In this document: positions 26,841-36,975 of the stretch, one piece after another
Numbering within the stretch: position 1 is the first letter of the stretch
How the letters are laid out: each line of letters begins with the position of its first letter
Origin: CBDDGJ01 sp965199285
GTDB lineage: Bacteria > Pseudomonadota > Alphaproteobacteria > RS24
DNA length: 64,000 bases
Direction of reading: 5' to 3'
NCBI GenBank assembly: GCA_965199285.1
Contig: OZ240687.1
Location: 1,922,001 to 1,986,000 of the forward strand
The notes under the pieces: model-generated
The model's input: only the letters and a program-made list of their open reading frames with translations
Database searches by the model: none
Told to the model about the DNA's origin: nothing
Translations under genes and position numbers: made by a program

Positions 26841-27838
26841 TGAAGCCCTTGCATATTCTTATTATATATTTCGGGTTAATCGGTTCCTCTTTGGCGGCTG
26901 CAAATTGTAATGGCGACTTCCCGAACCCGCTATCCGATTTGTGTTGGGAGTGTGCCTTTCCCATAGCGGTTGGTGATTTTCCCATTATAAATGGCAGCAC
27001 GCCGGATACGGATAATCCAGCTATTTTGTGTGCTTGTCCTGCCCCACCTCCTATATTTTACAGATATGGTATTTCGGTTGGTTTTTGGGAACCTGCGCGC
27101 CTGATTGATGCCACTCGTAAACCCGGTTGTTTCCCCAATATGGGCGGCATGGAAATTGACCTTGGGTCAATGGGCTATGGCAAGACCCGTTCGTCTGACG
27201 GAAGTGCGAGCGGTACATTCATGCACGCGCATTATTATGCTTATCCGATATGGGCGATCCTTTCAGCTTTGGTGGATAATGTATGTGTTTCAAATACGGG
27301 TTTTGACATGCTGTGGTTATCTGAGCTTGATCCGACATGGAATGATGATCCGCTTGGGGCGCTTCTTACACCGGAGGTTATTTTATTTGCCAATCCACTC
27401 GCACAAGCTCTTTGTGCGGCAGATTGTGTGAAGGCAACGACCGGATTGCCGACCGATACACTTTTCTGGTGTGGCGGCTGTCAGGGGAGTATATACCCTC
27501 TGACAGGTAATATCAGCGCTCATATAGGTGGGGTACAAGCCTCGACACTGATTGCCGCGCGGATGTTATTTAAGATGCACAGGCAATTAATGGTGCAATC
27601 ACAACATGGCACCGGCCCCGATGATTATTGCATGGCGAGCACTGAGCCGATGATGGAAAAATCCTACCACCGCTTGCAAATGATTAACCCCTATCCGCAA
27701 ACAAGTGAATCTCTTGGTTGTAACCCTCTTGGGCGCACCTCCATTCATTATGAATGGAAGGGAGGAGAAATTCCCTATGCCGGTGAGGATTGGGGCTATG
27801 TCGTCTGGAAAAAGAGAAATTGTTGTGTGTCATTCTAA
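26837..27838 (+). CDS. traU: Conjugal transfer protein TraU
   Basis: A 333-residue cysteine-rich periplasmic protein with a signal peptide. The mature start (CNGDFPNPLSDLCWECAFPI) is the TraU signature. Other conserved blocks are FWEPARLIDATRKPGCFPNM and the C-terminal PYAGEDWGYVVWKKRNCC. The many cysteines imply disulfides, consistent with a DsbA-like protein and a CxxC TraF later in the same operon. Confidence 0.93.
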   Translation: MMKPLHILIIYFGLIGSSLAAANCNGDFPNPLSDLCWECAFPIAVGDFPIINGSTPDTDNPAILCACPAPPPIFYRYGISVGFWEPARLIDATRKPGCFPNMGGMEIDLGSMGYGKTRSSDGSASGTFMHAHYYAYPIWAILSALVDNVCVSNTGFDMLWLSELDPTWNDDPLGALLTPEVILFANPLAQALCAADCVKATTGLPTDTLFWCGGCQGSIYPLTGNISAHIGGVQASTLIAARMLFKMHRQLMVQSQHGTGPDDYCMASTEPMMEKSYHRLQMINPYPQTSESLGCNPLGRTSIHYEWKGGEIPYAGEDWGYVVWKKRNCCVSF

Positions 27839-27856
27839 TCATGAAAGGAGAAGAAA

Positions 27857-28321
27857 ATGACAAATGAAAATCAAAATAATAATACTGGCGGCAATGAGCC
27901 TGATTTTATCGCGCTGTGCCAAACGGCGGGTAATAAATATGCGCGCATTGGCGTGGGATGGTATCATAAGGATGGCGAAGGGATTTCCGTTGATTTGGAT
28001 GTGATGCCGATTTCGGGCGAAGTGATATTGCGCTTTGCTCTTTCGATGCGCGAGAAAGCTACAATCAATTTATCCATAATGGATATGGAAGAAAACCAAC
28101 CTCACCGTGTTGCGCTTTATCCCAAAAATGTTGAAGGGCGCGATAAACCAATTTGGTTCAAAATCGGCGAAGCATGGAAACATGCTGACGCGAAGGGCAT
28201 GACGGTTCACTTGCAGCAGATACCGCGAGACTATCGCTTTGCGCTGTTTGTTCCGCTTCAAGAAAAACAACCATCAGGTACTCCCAAACAGGATGCCCAG
28301 CCTTTGCAAGGGGTGATCTGA
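27857..28321 (+). CDS. Hypothetical protein with a duplicated beta domain, inside the tra operon
   Basis: A 154-residue protein of soluble character without a signal peptide. Two related segments are visible: YARIGVGWYHKDGEGISVDL with DVMPISGEVILRF, and FKIGEAWKHADAKGMTVHLQ with QIPRDYRFALFV, so the fold may be a doubled small beta domain. An AAAGGAGAAG ribosome site precedes the ATG and the stop overlaps trbC. No F-plasmid counterpart recognised. It could be cytoplasmic and DNA- or regulator-related. Confidence 0.65.
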   Translation: MTNENQNNNTGGNEPDFIALCQTAGNKYARIGVGWYHKDGEGISVDLDVMPISGEVILRFALSMREKATINLSIMDMEENQPHRVALYPKNVEGRDKPIWFKIGEAWKHADAKGMTVHLQQIPRDYRFALFVPLQEKQPSGTPKQDAQPLQGVI

Positions 28322-28977
28322 TGAAGTGGTGGCTTTCTCTATGTTTCATGCTTTCCCTACCCCCTTTTGCATGGGCGGGGGAAGCCACCATGCCATCGGC
28401 TGAGATGCTGCGGCACGTACAGGAATTTCTTGTGGCAAATCCACGCCACATAGATAAAGGTGAATTAGAGGGGGTTGATGTTCGCCCCTATGATGATATT
28501 GAAGCGTTTAAGCAAAACAATCACCTTGTTCGTCAGGCTTCCCGCATCATTGTTTTTTTGACGCTGGACATGCCAGATAAATCTTTAATCCAATGGTTAG
28601 AGCAAGCGAAACGCGCCGGTGCGGTTGCGGTTATTCGTGGATTTTACGGTGGCAAGCTCTCAACCACAATCAAACGCTTGCAAAGCCTACCGCGTGAATT
28701 ATCGGCCGGACTTGCGATTGCACCAACCATGTTTGAACGTTTGCAGATTGACCATGCGCCGGTCGTGCTCGTGCTAGCAAATGAGATGCCACCCTGCATG
28801 TCACCACAATGTGATGAAGACCCTGTGCCAGAGCATAATCGGGTTTCCGGTAATATCGGGCTGGAAGCAGCTTTGACGCATATCGCACACAATGGGGGGG
28901 AGATGATCAGGCGAGACACAGAGCAAGCCCTGATGAGATTACGCCAATCTCCCATTAGTTCTGGGGAGGTGGAATGA
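28321..28977 (+). CDS. trbC: Conjugal transfer protein TrbC (F-type)
   Basis: A 218-residue periplasmic protein with signal peptide (WWLSLCFMLSLPPFAWAGEA). The conserved core RIIVFLTLDMPDKSLIQWLE and AGAVAVIRGFYGGKLSTTIK, followed by APVVLVLANEMPPCM, fits the F-type TrbC family, which has a thioredoxin-like fold and partners TraW and TraU. It is located between the duplicated-domain gene and traN, with overlaps. Confidence 0.86.
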   Translation: MKWWLSLCFMLSLPPFAWAGEATMPSAEMLRHVQEFLVANPRHIDKGELEGVDVRPYDDIEAFKQNNHLVRQASRIIVFLTLDMPDKSLIQWLEQAKRAGAVAVIRGFYGGKLSTTIKRLQSLPRELSAGLAIAPTMFERLQIDHAPVVLVLANEMPPCMSPQCDEDPVPEHNRVSGNIGLEAALTHIAHNGGEMIRRDTEQALMRLRQSPISSGEVE

Positions 28978-30140
28978 TGCGCTTCCTTCCAATCTTGCTG
29001 ATTGTCTTACCATTGTCGCTCTCCGCTCAGTCGGTGCGGAATGAAGTGCGGGAGAGTTATAAGCAGGAAGGTGGAAATGTCGGCACAAGATTTGAGACGC
29101 TTAAAAGCCATGACATGGCTGGCACAAAAGGTGAAACTGTTCCCCAATCGGGATTGAATAGCAGCGCGCTTTCTAATCCAAATGCTAATTCCGACATGAT
29201 TAGTGGTAAAGCTTCGGATGCAAGCGATGTTATTCGTTCTCTCGCTGAACGGCCAAGCATTCAGGAGAGAACCCTTGTCAATTCACAAAATGTCTTAGGC
29301 CACCCGCAAGCTATTGGGGGCTTAAATGATATGCTTTCGGCCACTTATGAGGATTGTCCTGCCACCCCGCTTCCCTCATCTGATGAGTTGCCCTCTTCCA
29401 CGAGCGAATATTGCGATGAGTATTATCTCGCCTTTGAACATCAATGTAACAGAGAACGTCAAATAGAGGTGGATGCTAATTATGTTTATGACTGTACGAA
29501 AGGCACAGGCAAGCGCGTGCAGGATTGTGTGATCGGACGTGAAATCATTGTTGATGCCAATCACACATATAAATGCAATCAGGCGAGCGACAGGGTTATT
29601 CAGCAATGTGTTGAAACGTTAAATCTTACCTGTCTCAATGAAGGATATTGTGTCAATAATGCGCCGCCAATCGACCCTTCGACAAATAGACATTTATATT
29701 TTAATAGTGGCTGGGCGCAAAGAGATGGTTTCCATCCTCCTAATATTTATTACAAACTTTCATTAACCAGTTGCCAAGCAGGCTCTTATCGTAATGGCGT
29801 GCTCAGACCCGAACGTGTCCGTTACACATGGGGTGCGCCTTTTGCAATTAGAAAGAGTACAGCATGGTTATTTCGGATAACGGTAAAAGAACCAACAAGC
29901 TTATATTTTCGTAATGATACGGATAGGCGCGAATATATTTTTTCGCGAAAATATGGAACTCGGCAGTGGCATAGCAATGTTTCAATAAATTCTGGAGCTG
30001 TGGGTGAATTAAAACTTAGAGAAAGGGGATCATATTTTTTTTCGATTAGAGAAGATAATCATACATCTGAGATGGTTCTTACACTTGTCACCCCTTGTTG
30101 CACAAACTGGCAAGAACAATGGAGTGAGACATGCAATTAA
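28974..30140 (+). CDS. traN: TraN-like protein, N-terminal half (split traN, part 1)
   Basis: A 388-residue protein with its own signal peptide (FLPILLIVLPLSLSAQS). It has a serine/asparagine-rich linker, then cysteine-rich blocks (YEDCPATPLP, CDEYYLAFEHQCNRERQIEV, YDCTKGTGKRVQDC) and ends CCTNWQEQWSETCN. These are the N-terminal and middle parts of TraN, the outer-membrane mating-pair stabiliser. The missing C-terminal part is in the next gene, which overlaps by 10 bases. Normally TraN is one polypeptide of 600 or more residues. Confidence 0.75.
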   Translation: MMRFLPILLIVLPLSLSAQSVRNEVRESYKQEGGNVGTRFETLKSHDMAGTKGETVPQSGLNSSALSNPNANSDMISGKASDASDVIRSLAERPSIQERTLVNSQNVLGHPQAIGGLNDMLSATYEDCPATPLPSSDELPSSTSEYCDEYYLAFEHQCNRERQIEVDANYVYDCTKGTGKRVQDCVIGREIIVDANHTYKCNQASDRVIQQCVETLNLTCLNEGYCVNNAPPIDPSTNRHLYFNSGWAQRDGFHPPNIYYKLSLTSCQAGSYRNGVLRPERVRYTWGAPFAIRKSTAWLFRITVKEPTSLYFRNDTDRREYIFSRKYGTRQWHSNVSINSGAVGELKLRERGSYFFSIREDNHTSEMVLTLVTPCCTNWQEQWSETCN

Positions 30141-31756
30141 GGTCACTCGCGCTTTGCCTGATTTTCTTCTTTCCTGTCGTGTTACATGCTGCGCCTGCCT
30201 TAGAAGATTGCCGCCTCATTTCTGAGACCTGTCTGAAAACTGGCACAAAAACGATTGATGGTTTCGAGGTTCATCGCGATTGTTGGAAATGGCATAGAAA
30301 ATGGAATTGTAAGAATCCAGTCACGCCAGTTAATTATTGCGCCACGATTTCGCGGACAAGCGGCTGCTCTGAGCTTATTTCCCGATGCGTTAATGAGAGA
30401 TTAGGCGTTTGCCTTGAATATGAAAAAACCTATGATTGTACGCACAGGCTCATAACAACGGGCGGCGCTATATATCTCAATTCGACCCATACAATCACCC
30501 GCGATGCGCTTACCGATAGCTGCACGGATGCTCAGAAACGGGGTTGCACGCGCATTAAAAACACATGTGTTGAAGGGGCAGAAACAAGAAATATTAACGG
30601 CAAAGATATTTATAAGGATTGCTGGCGATGGGATGATGCTTGGGTCTGTGCGGGCGGTGATACGAGTGATACTTGCGGGGTTTTGGCCGCTCATCCTGAT
30701 TGCCAACAGCAAAGTGAAACATGCACACAATCAGATGAAAGCGTGTGTCTGCAAAACAAGTTTACATATATATGTGAGAGCCAACCGTCTAATGCCGGAG
30801 GTGCGGTTTTAACCGATACGGATCACACTATCACCAAAGATGAAATCACAAATGATTGTGCTGGTCTTGAAGACTGCCATCTTGAAAGCGAGACTTGTGT
30901 AGAGGTTGGCGGCACAAGGGTAATTGATGGCTTGAGTGTTACAAAAGATTGCTGGGCGTGGGAACAGCATTATCAATGCGGCGGAGATACGCTTAACAGT
31001 GATTGCGATGAATTTGCAGATTGTGATTACGAGAAAAGAACATGCGTTACGACAAATGATGCAGGCGAATGTACTCACTGGGAGAAAGAATTTACTTGTT
31101 CAACCGAGGGGGCTGGTTCTCCTGATAATAATTCACTGGTAGATTGTGGCAGTGTGAATTGGTGTGTCAGCGGAAATTGTGAGCGTGAAGAACGACAGGC
31201 CAATCAAGCCTTCCCCAAAGCCGTTGTCGCTATGAATGCCGCCCTTGAGATAGGGAATGATTTTGATGGGGTAACGGTATTTGCAGGAACATGGCGTACA
31301 TGTAAAAAGCAAATTGCAGGGGTTAAAAATTGCTGTAAAGGTTCGGGCTGGGGCATTGAGCTGGGGTTGGCAAGCTGCAGCGAAGACTCGAAAATGCTTG
31401 CCGGAAAACGCCAAGCTGGACAGGCGCATTATGTTCGTAGCTGGTGTTCAAAAAAAATCAAAATCATCGGAACATGTCTTGAGAAGAAACAAGCTTGGTG
31501 TAGCTTTAACTCGCGGCTTGGCCGGATTATTCAGGAAGGTGCGCGCGACCAGCTTGGGATCGAATGGGATACCGGCTGTCGTGGGCTAACACCGGAAGAG
31601 CTTGAGAGGTTAGATTATTCGCAAATTAATCTGGAAGAAGCTTTGGGTGATATTTATGACCGCATGACACCGGTCGAGCAGGATAACGCGCTTCACCTTC
31701 TCGAAACCGGTATTGAAAATCTTTACAGCAATAGTGATGAAGGAGATGATGAATGA
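30131..31756 (+). CDS. traN: TraN-like protein, C-terminal half (split traN, part 2)
   Basis: A 541-residue cysteine-rich protein with its own signal peptide (LALCLIFFFPVVLHAAP). The first 340 residues contain three or four repeats of the form CRLISETCLKTGTKTIDGFE, then VHRDCWKWHRKWNC, each with a tryptophan and about six cysteines. The C-terminus carries the conserved TraN region: WCVSGNCEREERQANQAF, CCKGSGWGIELGLASC, SWCSKKIKIIGTCLEKKQ and WCSFNSRLGRIIQEGARDQL. It would sit in the outer membrane and recognise the recipient surface. Confidence 0.8.
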   Translation: MQLRSLALCLIFFFPVVLHAAPALEDCRLISETCLKTGTKTIDGFEVHRDCWKWHRKWNCKNPVTPVNYCATISRTSGCSELISRCVNERLGVCLEYEKTYDCTHRLITTGGAIYLNSTHTITRDALTDSCTDAQKRGCTRIKNTCVEGAETRNINGKDIYKDCWRWDDAWVCAGGDTSDTCGVLAAHPDCQQQSETCTQSDESVCLQNKFTYICESQPSNAGGAVLTDTDHTITKDEITNDCAGLEDCHLESETCVEVGGTRVIDGLSVTKDCWAWEQHYQCGGDTLNSDCDEFADCDYEKRTCVTTNDAGECTHWEKEFTCSTEGAGSPDNNSLVDCGSVNWCVSGNCEREERQANQAFPKAVVAMNAALEIGNDFDGVTVFAGTWRTCKKQIAGVKNCCKGSGWGIELGLASCSEDSKMLAGKRQAGQAHYVRSWCSKKIKIIGTCLEKKQAWCSFNSRLGRIIQEGARDQLGIEWDTGCRGLTPEELERLDYSQINLEEALGDIYDRMTPVEQDNALHLLETGIENLYSNSDEGDDE

Positions 31757-32568
31757 AATCACTCCTCCTCATTATCCTTTTACTCTTACTTCTCCCAATG
31801 AGCAGTAATGCACGGCAATGGCATGAAGGCTGTGAAGCGGGGAACCACAATAGTCAACCCATCACGGGTAAGAAGTTGCAAGCCGGATTTGCCTTTTATT
31901 GTGATGCCGATGAGGGGGGAGAAGAAGCCGATAAAACAGCGCCGCCTGCCGCTCCTGACCAAACTGCTAAACAACGCATGGAAAAAATGCTTGCGGAACT
32001 GGAAGAAGCCCGCGCCTTGGCTGTGCTTGAACCAACCCCTGCGAATGTGGAACATTATATGTTCCTACAAAAACACCGAATGGATCTGGCTTCCGAATTT
32101 GCGGGCACATGGAAGCATGTTTTGTGGCAAACGGCGGAGCTCGACTATAATGCCAAATATCCGCATAACACATTGGGTAAGAGGGTAACCCAGCAAATCG
32201 ATGCAGAGACACGGCAGAAATATTTATCCGATATTTCAAAAACCCATGTGATTATCTATGTCGGTTCAAATTCTTGTGCCTATTGCAAAACTTATGGCCC
32301 GATATTGCAGCAATTTGCCACGAATAATGACTTACATATCTTTGCCGTTTCAACTGATCATCGTCCCTTACAGGGTTTTGAGCATTCGGTCATTAATGAG
32401 GGGCAGCTTAAACAAATCGGTATCAATACCGCTTTTGTGCCAATGACGGCGCTTTTTGAAACGAGCACCAAAAAAGTAACGACCATAGGCTTTGGGGTGC
32501 TGACCCATGATGTGCTGGCACAGCGCATTTATCAGCTCACAGCGAAGGGGGCAGGCAATGGGTTTTAG
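31753..32568 (+). CDS. traF: Conjugal transfer protein TraF (thioredoxin-like)
   Basis: A 271-residue periplasmic protein with signal peptide and the conserved WHEGCEAGN start of the mature part. A thioredoxin-like domain follows from about residue 160 with YVGSNSCAYCKTYGPILQQF. The C-A-Y-C pair suggests a redox-active site, unlike F-plasmid TraF, which lacks it. TraF works with TraH in pilus extension and probably with disulfide formation of TraU and TraN. It overlaps both neighbours. Confidence 0.9.
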   Translation: MKSLLLIILLLLLLPMSSNARQWHEGCEAGNHNSQPITGKKLQAGFAFYCDADEGGEEADKTAPPAAPDQTAKQRMEKMLAELEEARALAVLEPTPANVEHYMFLQKHRMDLASEFAGTWKHVLWQTAELDYNAKYPHNTLGKRVTQQIDAETRQKYLSDISKTHVIIYVGSNSCAYCKTYGPILQQFATNNDLHIFAVSTDHRPLQGFEHSVINEGQLKQIGINTAFVPMTALFETSTKKVTTIGFGVLTHDVLAQRIYQLTAKGAGNGF

Positions 32569-33949
32569 GGTGGATTTTAGAGTGTTTGTGATTTTATGTC
32601 TGCTCATTCTGTCGTCTCCAGTTCTGGCAGGTGCGGGGGATGATATTCAGGATTTCTGGGATAGTTGGAGCACTAATGCAACCGGCCCATCATCTTTCAG
32701 GGGTCAGGCGGCGAGCTATTATTCGGCCGGCAATCTGAGGGCAAGAACCGAAATCCGCACCACGCAACTCGCAACATTAACGGGGCCACGCATATCGGCA
32801 GGTTGTGGCGGGATTGATATTTTTGCCGGCGCTTTTTCTTTTGTCGAAGCCGATCAGCTGGTGCAGCTTTCAAAAAACATTGCCGCCAATGCGACCGGCT
32901 ATGCGTTTGAATTGGCACTAGAAACTGTTTGTCCGGTATGCGCGGAGACTATGAGCAAGCAGCGTGATTTGCAGCAAAAAATAAACGCAATGAATATTAA
33001 TTCATGTGAGACAGCACAAAATCTGGTGAATAGCGTCTGGATGAAGGACACGTCGCACCGGTCATATCTATGTAAATCGGTGTCTTCCAATAAGGGGCTG
33101 TTTAGCGATTATGCCGCCTCCCGCCATGGCTGTCAAAATGATGCCAGCGTGACAAGCGCTGAAAGTCAGGCAGATGATGCCGCCCAAAAGCAAAACCCTT
33201 TGAAGAATTACGCATGGGAAGTTATTCGTGGAGACGGGCAAGGCAGCAATGACTGGGCGAAGCTTGATGATGATATAGCCGAATTTGCGATGACCATTAC
33301 CGGCACATTTATTGTTTCCGATAATGATGGTGATGGGGCGACCGAGCGTGTGTTTTATGCTGGCGCTGCCGATAAGGAAGGTCTTGTGAAATGGTTGCAG
33401 GAAGGCGGCAGCTTTAAGGTTTTGCAATGTAATGAGCCGGCCGCTTGTATGGAGGTTACCAAAACCAATATCACATTGGGAACCGATCAGTCTTTCAAGG
33501 CGCGTGTGGCAAACCATATTGATGCCCTCAAAACAGCCATAGAAAACGACACCGTACCCTCTGCTGCCGATATAGCCTTTATCAATTCCGTTGATGTACC
33601 TATCTATCGTATCCTCAATCTTTATAATCTTGGGGATGTTGCGATCATTGATGTTGAAAAGGATAATCTCGTCAAAATCGTAACGGAAGATTTCACCTAT
33701 GGTTATCTCATCGAGCTTACACAAGAACTCTTAAAGCGCAATGTCGCCCATATCAGTACCACGGATGAATATAAGCAATGGCGGGCGGATTTGCGCGCCA
33801 TGCAAGCCTATCTGGCCAAGCAGCGCGGCAGCAATATTAAAGAGCGGATGCAGACCATCAAGACATTATTTGAACGCGCCGAACTCATAGAGGCGCAAGC
33901 AGCAAGCCGGTTTGGCGCCGCCCAAATGAGCCAGATAAGAGTGAGGTAA
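32558..33949 (+). CDS. traH: Conjugal transfer protein TraH
   Basis: A 463-residue periplasmic protein with signal peptide (FRVFVILCLLILSSPVLAG). The TraH hallmark blocks are GPRISAGCGGIDIFAGAFSF near residue 75 and ETVCPVCAETMSKQRDLQQK near residue 122. I start it at ATG 32558, which has a GGGG ribosome site and directly opens the signal peptide; a longer frame upstream lies inside traF. It is needed for pilus assembly with TraF and TraG. Confidence 0.92.
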   Translation: MGFRVDFRVFVILCLLILSSPVLAGAGDDIQDFWDSWSTNATGPSSFRGQAASYYSAGNLRARTEIRTTQLATLTGPRISAGCGGIDIFAGAFSFVEADQLVQLSKNIAANATGYAFELALETVCPVCAETMSKQRDLQQKINAMNINSCETAQNLVNSVWMKDTSHRSYLCKSVSSNKGLFSDYAASRHGCQNDASVTSAESQADDAAQKQNPLKNYAWEVIRGDGQGSNDWAKLDDDIAEFAMTITGTFIVSDNDGDGATERVFYAGAADKEGLVKWLQEGGSFKVLQCNEPAACMEVTKTNITLGTDQSFKARVANHIDALKTAIENDTVPSAADIAFINSVDVPIYRILNLYNLGDVAIIDVEKDNLVKIVTEDFTYGYLIELTQELLKRNVAHISTTDEYKQWRADLRAMQAYLAKQRGSNIKERMQTIKTLFERAELIEAQAASRFGAAQMSQIRVR

Positions 33950-33952
33950 GAG

Positions 33953-36900
33953 ATGACAAATTTCGAAGTCTTTACAATCGGGGGCGGCAGGTTTCTGTTT
34001 GATTTTTTCAATGCGGTTGCCGCGATTGTCAATAGCACATCTTACCAGACCGCCATTATCCTCGCCGCGCTTCTCTCATTTGTATGGATGCTGTGGCAAA
34101 TAGCCTTTAACCCGGTAAAGGGCTGGGGGGCGTTGCCGACATGGATCGCCAGCCTCATTCTTATGTATAGCGTGGTCATGTTGCCGACCGCGCAGGTCAA
34201 AATCACCGACCGTGTGGCGCAAATTGATAGCTCCGGCTATGTCGTTTCCAATGTGCCTTTTGGGCTGGCCTTTTTTGCGGGCACGACGAGCACTATTGGC
34301 GACGCTCTAACGACAATGTTTGAGACGAATTTCGGCCATGTCAATGAGCCGAAGCTCAATGAATTTGGTTGGCTCTTCGGAGTGCGCTTGCTGGCCGAGT
34401 CAACCCATGTCGTCATCAAGGACGAAATTCTGCATTATAATCTGGGGACTTTTTTAAGAAACTGTGTTTTTTACGACATTCTGCAAGGGCGCAAAAGCTA
34501 TGAGACATTTGCCAATAGCGCTGATCCTTGGGTCTATATATCAAGCAGCCCCTCGCAATCACGCATGGCATCGCATCGAACAAGTAATGGTGCGGGCGGC
34601 TATACAAGCAGTATAGAGACTTGCGGCCAAGCAGCCTCTAACATTAATGCCGCGCTCATCCTTGAAGCTGATGACGCCATGAACCGTCTTGTCAATCGCA
34701 CCGTGCCGCAAGGGGCAGGAAGTTCAGTCACCATCAATCCTGCCGTTCTAAAAAGCTATGTTGCCGGTGAGCTCTCCCAAATGCACGATTTTCTGATTGG
34801 CACGAGTAAAAACAGCGTTAATATCCTGCGCGATCAGATGGTGATGAACGCCTATATTGATGAAATCACCGCCTGGAATGCAGACAAAAATAACGCCGCT
34901 GCCGTTGAGGCTTATGCGCGGGCACGTATGGATATTCAAACCCGCGCCGCCTATGATGCTGTCGCCATGCAGGGTGAGAAATGGGTGCCCATTCTCAAAA
35001 CAGTGTTTCAAGCGCTTTATTATGGCGCCTTCTCCATTGCCCTTTTACTAATGATGACCCCGGTCGGCGTGATGATATTTCGCAACTATTTTATGGCTTT
35101 TGTTTGGCTGGAAAGCTGGGGGCCGCTTTACGCCATTCTCCATCATATGATGAATGTTCAAGCTCGCGATGAAATGCACGCCGCTACGGCCAATAGTTTA
35201 GTATCAGCCATCACCTTCGCATCACAACCAGGCATCCAGGCGGTTGAAGCCGATATTAGCAATATGGCAGGCTATCTCTCAATGTCGGTTCCGTTTATCT
35301 CACTGGCGATTGCTTTTGGTGCCAACCGGATGCTCTATCTTGCCAATTCCACACTTGGTATCACACAGCAAGCAAGTAGCGGTCTGTCTCAGGAAATCGC
35401 AACCGGTAATATGTCACTTGGGAATACGCAAACAAGTAATCACAGTTTCAGCAATGTGAGTGGCTGGAAGCATGATGATAATGTCGCATATTCAAGTGGC
35501 TTGTCTTCAGCGATACAAGGTGATGGAACAAAACTTACCCAATTTGCCGATGATAGTAAGGCTTATGATAATAGCTTGGCGCAAGACCGTTTTTCTGTGG
35601 GGGCGAATTTCGGGGAGGCCGTTGACCGTGCCTATTCATCGGCGATTGATAATCAGACAAGCAGACAAGAAAGCCTCTCTCAAGGCATAACACAATCGCA
35701 AAATGCGATTTATTCAATGGCACATTCTCGCGCAAATCAAATATCGGAAACAGGCTTTTGGGATGATAATTCGCAAGTCGCCAAAGATGCCAGTTTGAAT
35801 CAAAGCGTGAGTGACGCCCGAAATGCGGTTAAGGCCTACGCACATGATCAGGGCATCACTGAAAGTGAAGCCGTGACCATGGCGCTTCAAGGTAAAGTGG
35901 GGGTTGATGGTCAAGCAGGGATAAAAGCGGGGGCGCCAGGTGTTGGCTCCTATGCAGGAGCTTCCCTAAGTGCTGGAATTTCAGGAACTGCGGAATCGAG
36001 AGACAGTTATGAAGAAAGAAATTCCGACAATATATCGCAAAGAGCGGAACATAGCATGTCACTTTCTGATGCTGTCGGTATTATTGACAAATTTGCTTCC
36101 AGCCATTCAGCAGGGGAGAGACTGCAAGATAGCACCAGCTTTAATGAAGATTTACAGGCGCGCAAAGAAGAATCCATTGGCTTGCAAGAACAACATAGCG
36201 AAGCGTTTAATCGGGCAGAAAGCCTGCGGGAAGAACAAAGGCAAGCCCAAAGCGCTTATGGGCGTATGGATGAGAACCTTACCCGTGAGTTTAGAGAGTG
36301 GATTGATGAAAAAGGCGAACATGATGGTGCTGAAATATTGGGCGTTCATGGTGATCGAGATTTGCGCGAAAAATATTTCCGCGAATTTGTCGGCGAACAA
36401 TTAGCCGGAGATCAATTTACATCTCTTGAAGAGGCACAACGCATTGAAGCTGATTATCAAGAAAATAGTGCACGCATCGCACAACAAGGAGAGGTAAGAA
36501 TTGCTGCCACAGATGAGGATAATCAAGGCAAGGTTAATCCGGGGGGTGAACAGGAAAAATTACAAAACCAGTTAGATATAAATCGGGGAAGTATCGAGCA
36601 AACAGTCGATGGTGGAATTGGAAATGCTGAAACCCATATAGATGCCGGAAAAGACCAACTTGGAGAGACAATCACACAATATAATGAGCAAGTCGATAAC
36701 AGATCGGATGATTTGTGGATTACCCGACTTGCTAAAGACAATTTAGATGATTTATCCAAAGCAATCGGTTTGCCGGAGAGTTGGTCGGAAGCGTTAAGAG
36801 ATGCGGCTGATACGCAGCAATTTGAGTTTAGTGTTTCGGATGCTTTCAAAGATAATGTGCCACATGAAATAAATCTTCCTTCTACCGTTAAAAGCGGCGC

Positions 36901-36973
36901 CAGCATTACCGGTGGTAATAATCCGGGGTTACCAATTCCTCCTGAAGATGATGAGGGAGGAGAGAAGAAATGA
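33953..36973 (+). CDS. traG: Conjugal transfer protein TraG
   Basis: A 1006-residue protein. The first ~480 residues form the TraG N-terminal membrane domain with about five hydrophobic segments (ILAALLSFVWMLWQIAFNPV, ALLLMMTPVGVMIFRNYFMA, VPFISLAIAFGANRML). The rest is a long polar periplasmic region rich in Ser, Gln and Asn with coiled-coil stretches. TraG has two jobs in F: pilus assembly (N-terminus) and mating stabilisation or entry exclusion (C-terminus). A partner traS/traT is not seen. Confidence 0.9.
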   Translation: MTNFEVFTIGGGRFLFDFFNAVAAIVNSTSYQTAIILAALLSFVWMLWQIAFNPVKGWGALPTWIASLILMYSVVMLPTAQVKITDRVAQIDSSGYVVSNVPFGLAFFAGTTSTIGDALTTMFETNFGHVNEPKLNEFGWLFGVRLLAESTHVVIKDEILHYNLGTFLRNCVFYDILQGRKSYETFANSADPWVYISSSPSQSRMASHRTSNGAGGYTSSIETCGQAASNINAALILEADDAMNRLVNRTVPQGAGSSVTINPAVLKSYVAGELSQMHDFLIGTSKNSVNILRDQMVMNAYIDEITAWNADKNNAAAVEAYARARMDIQTRAAYDAVAMQGEKWVPILKTVFQALYYGAFSIALLLMMTPVGVMIFRNYFMAFVWLESWGPLYAILHHMMNVQARDEMHAATANSLVSAITFASQPGIQAVEADISNMAGYLSMSVPFISLAIAFGANRMLYLANSTLGITQQASSGLSQEIATGNMSLGNTQTSNHSFSNVSGWKHDDNVAYSSGLSSAIQGDGTKLTQFADDSKAYDNSLAQDRFSVGANFGEAVDRAYSSAIDNQTSRQESLSQGITQSQNAIYSMAHSRANQISETGFWDDNSQVAKDASLNQSVSDARNAVKAYAHDQGITESEAVTMALQGKVGVDGQAGIKAGAPGVGSYAGASLSAGISGTAESRDSYEERNSDNISQRAEHSMSLSDAVGIIDKFASSHSAGERLQDSTSFNEDLQARKEESIGLQEQHSEAFNRAESLREEQRQAQSAYGRMDENLTREFREWIDEKGEHDGAEILGVHGDRDLREKYFREFVGEQLAGDQFTSLEEAQRIEADYQENSARIAQQGEVRIAATDEDNQGKVNPGGEQEKLQNQLDINRGSIEQTVDGGIGNAETHIDAGKDQLGETITQYNEQVDNRSDDLWITRLAKDNLDDLSKAIGLPESWSEALRDAADTQQFEFSVSDAFKDNVPHEINLPSTVKSGASITGGNNPGLPIPPEDDEGGEKK

Positions 36974-36975
36974 GC

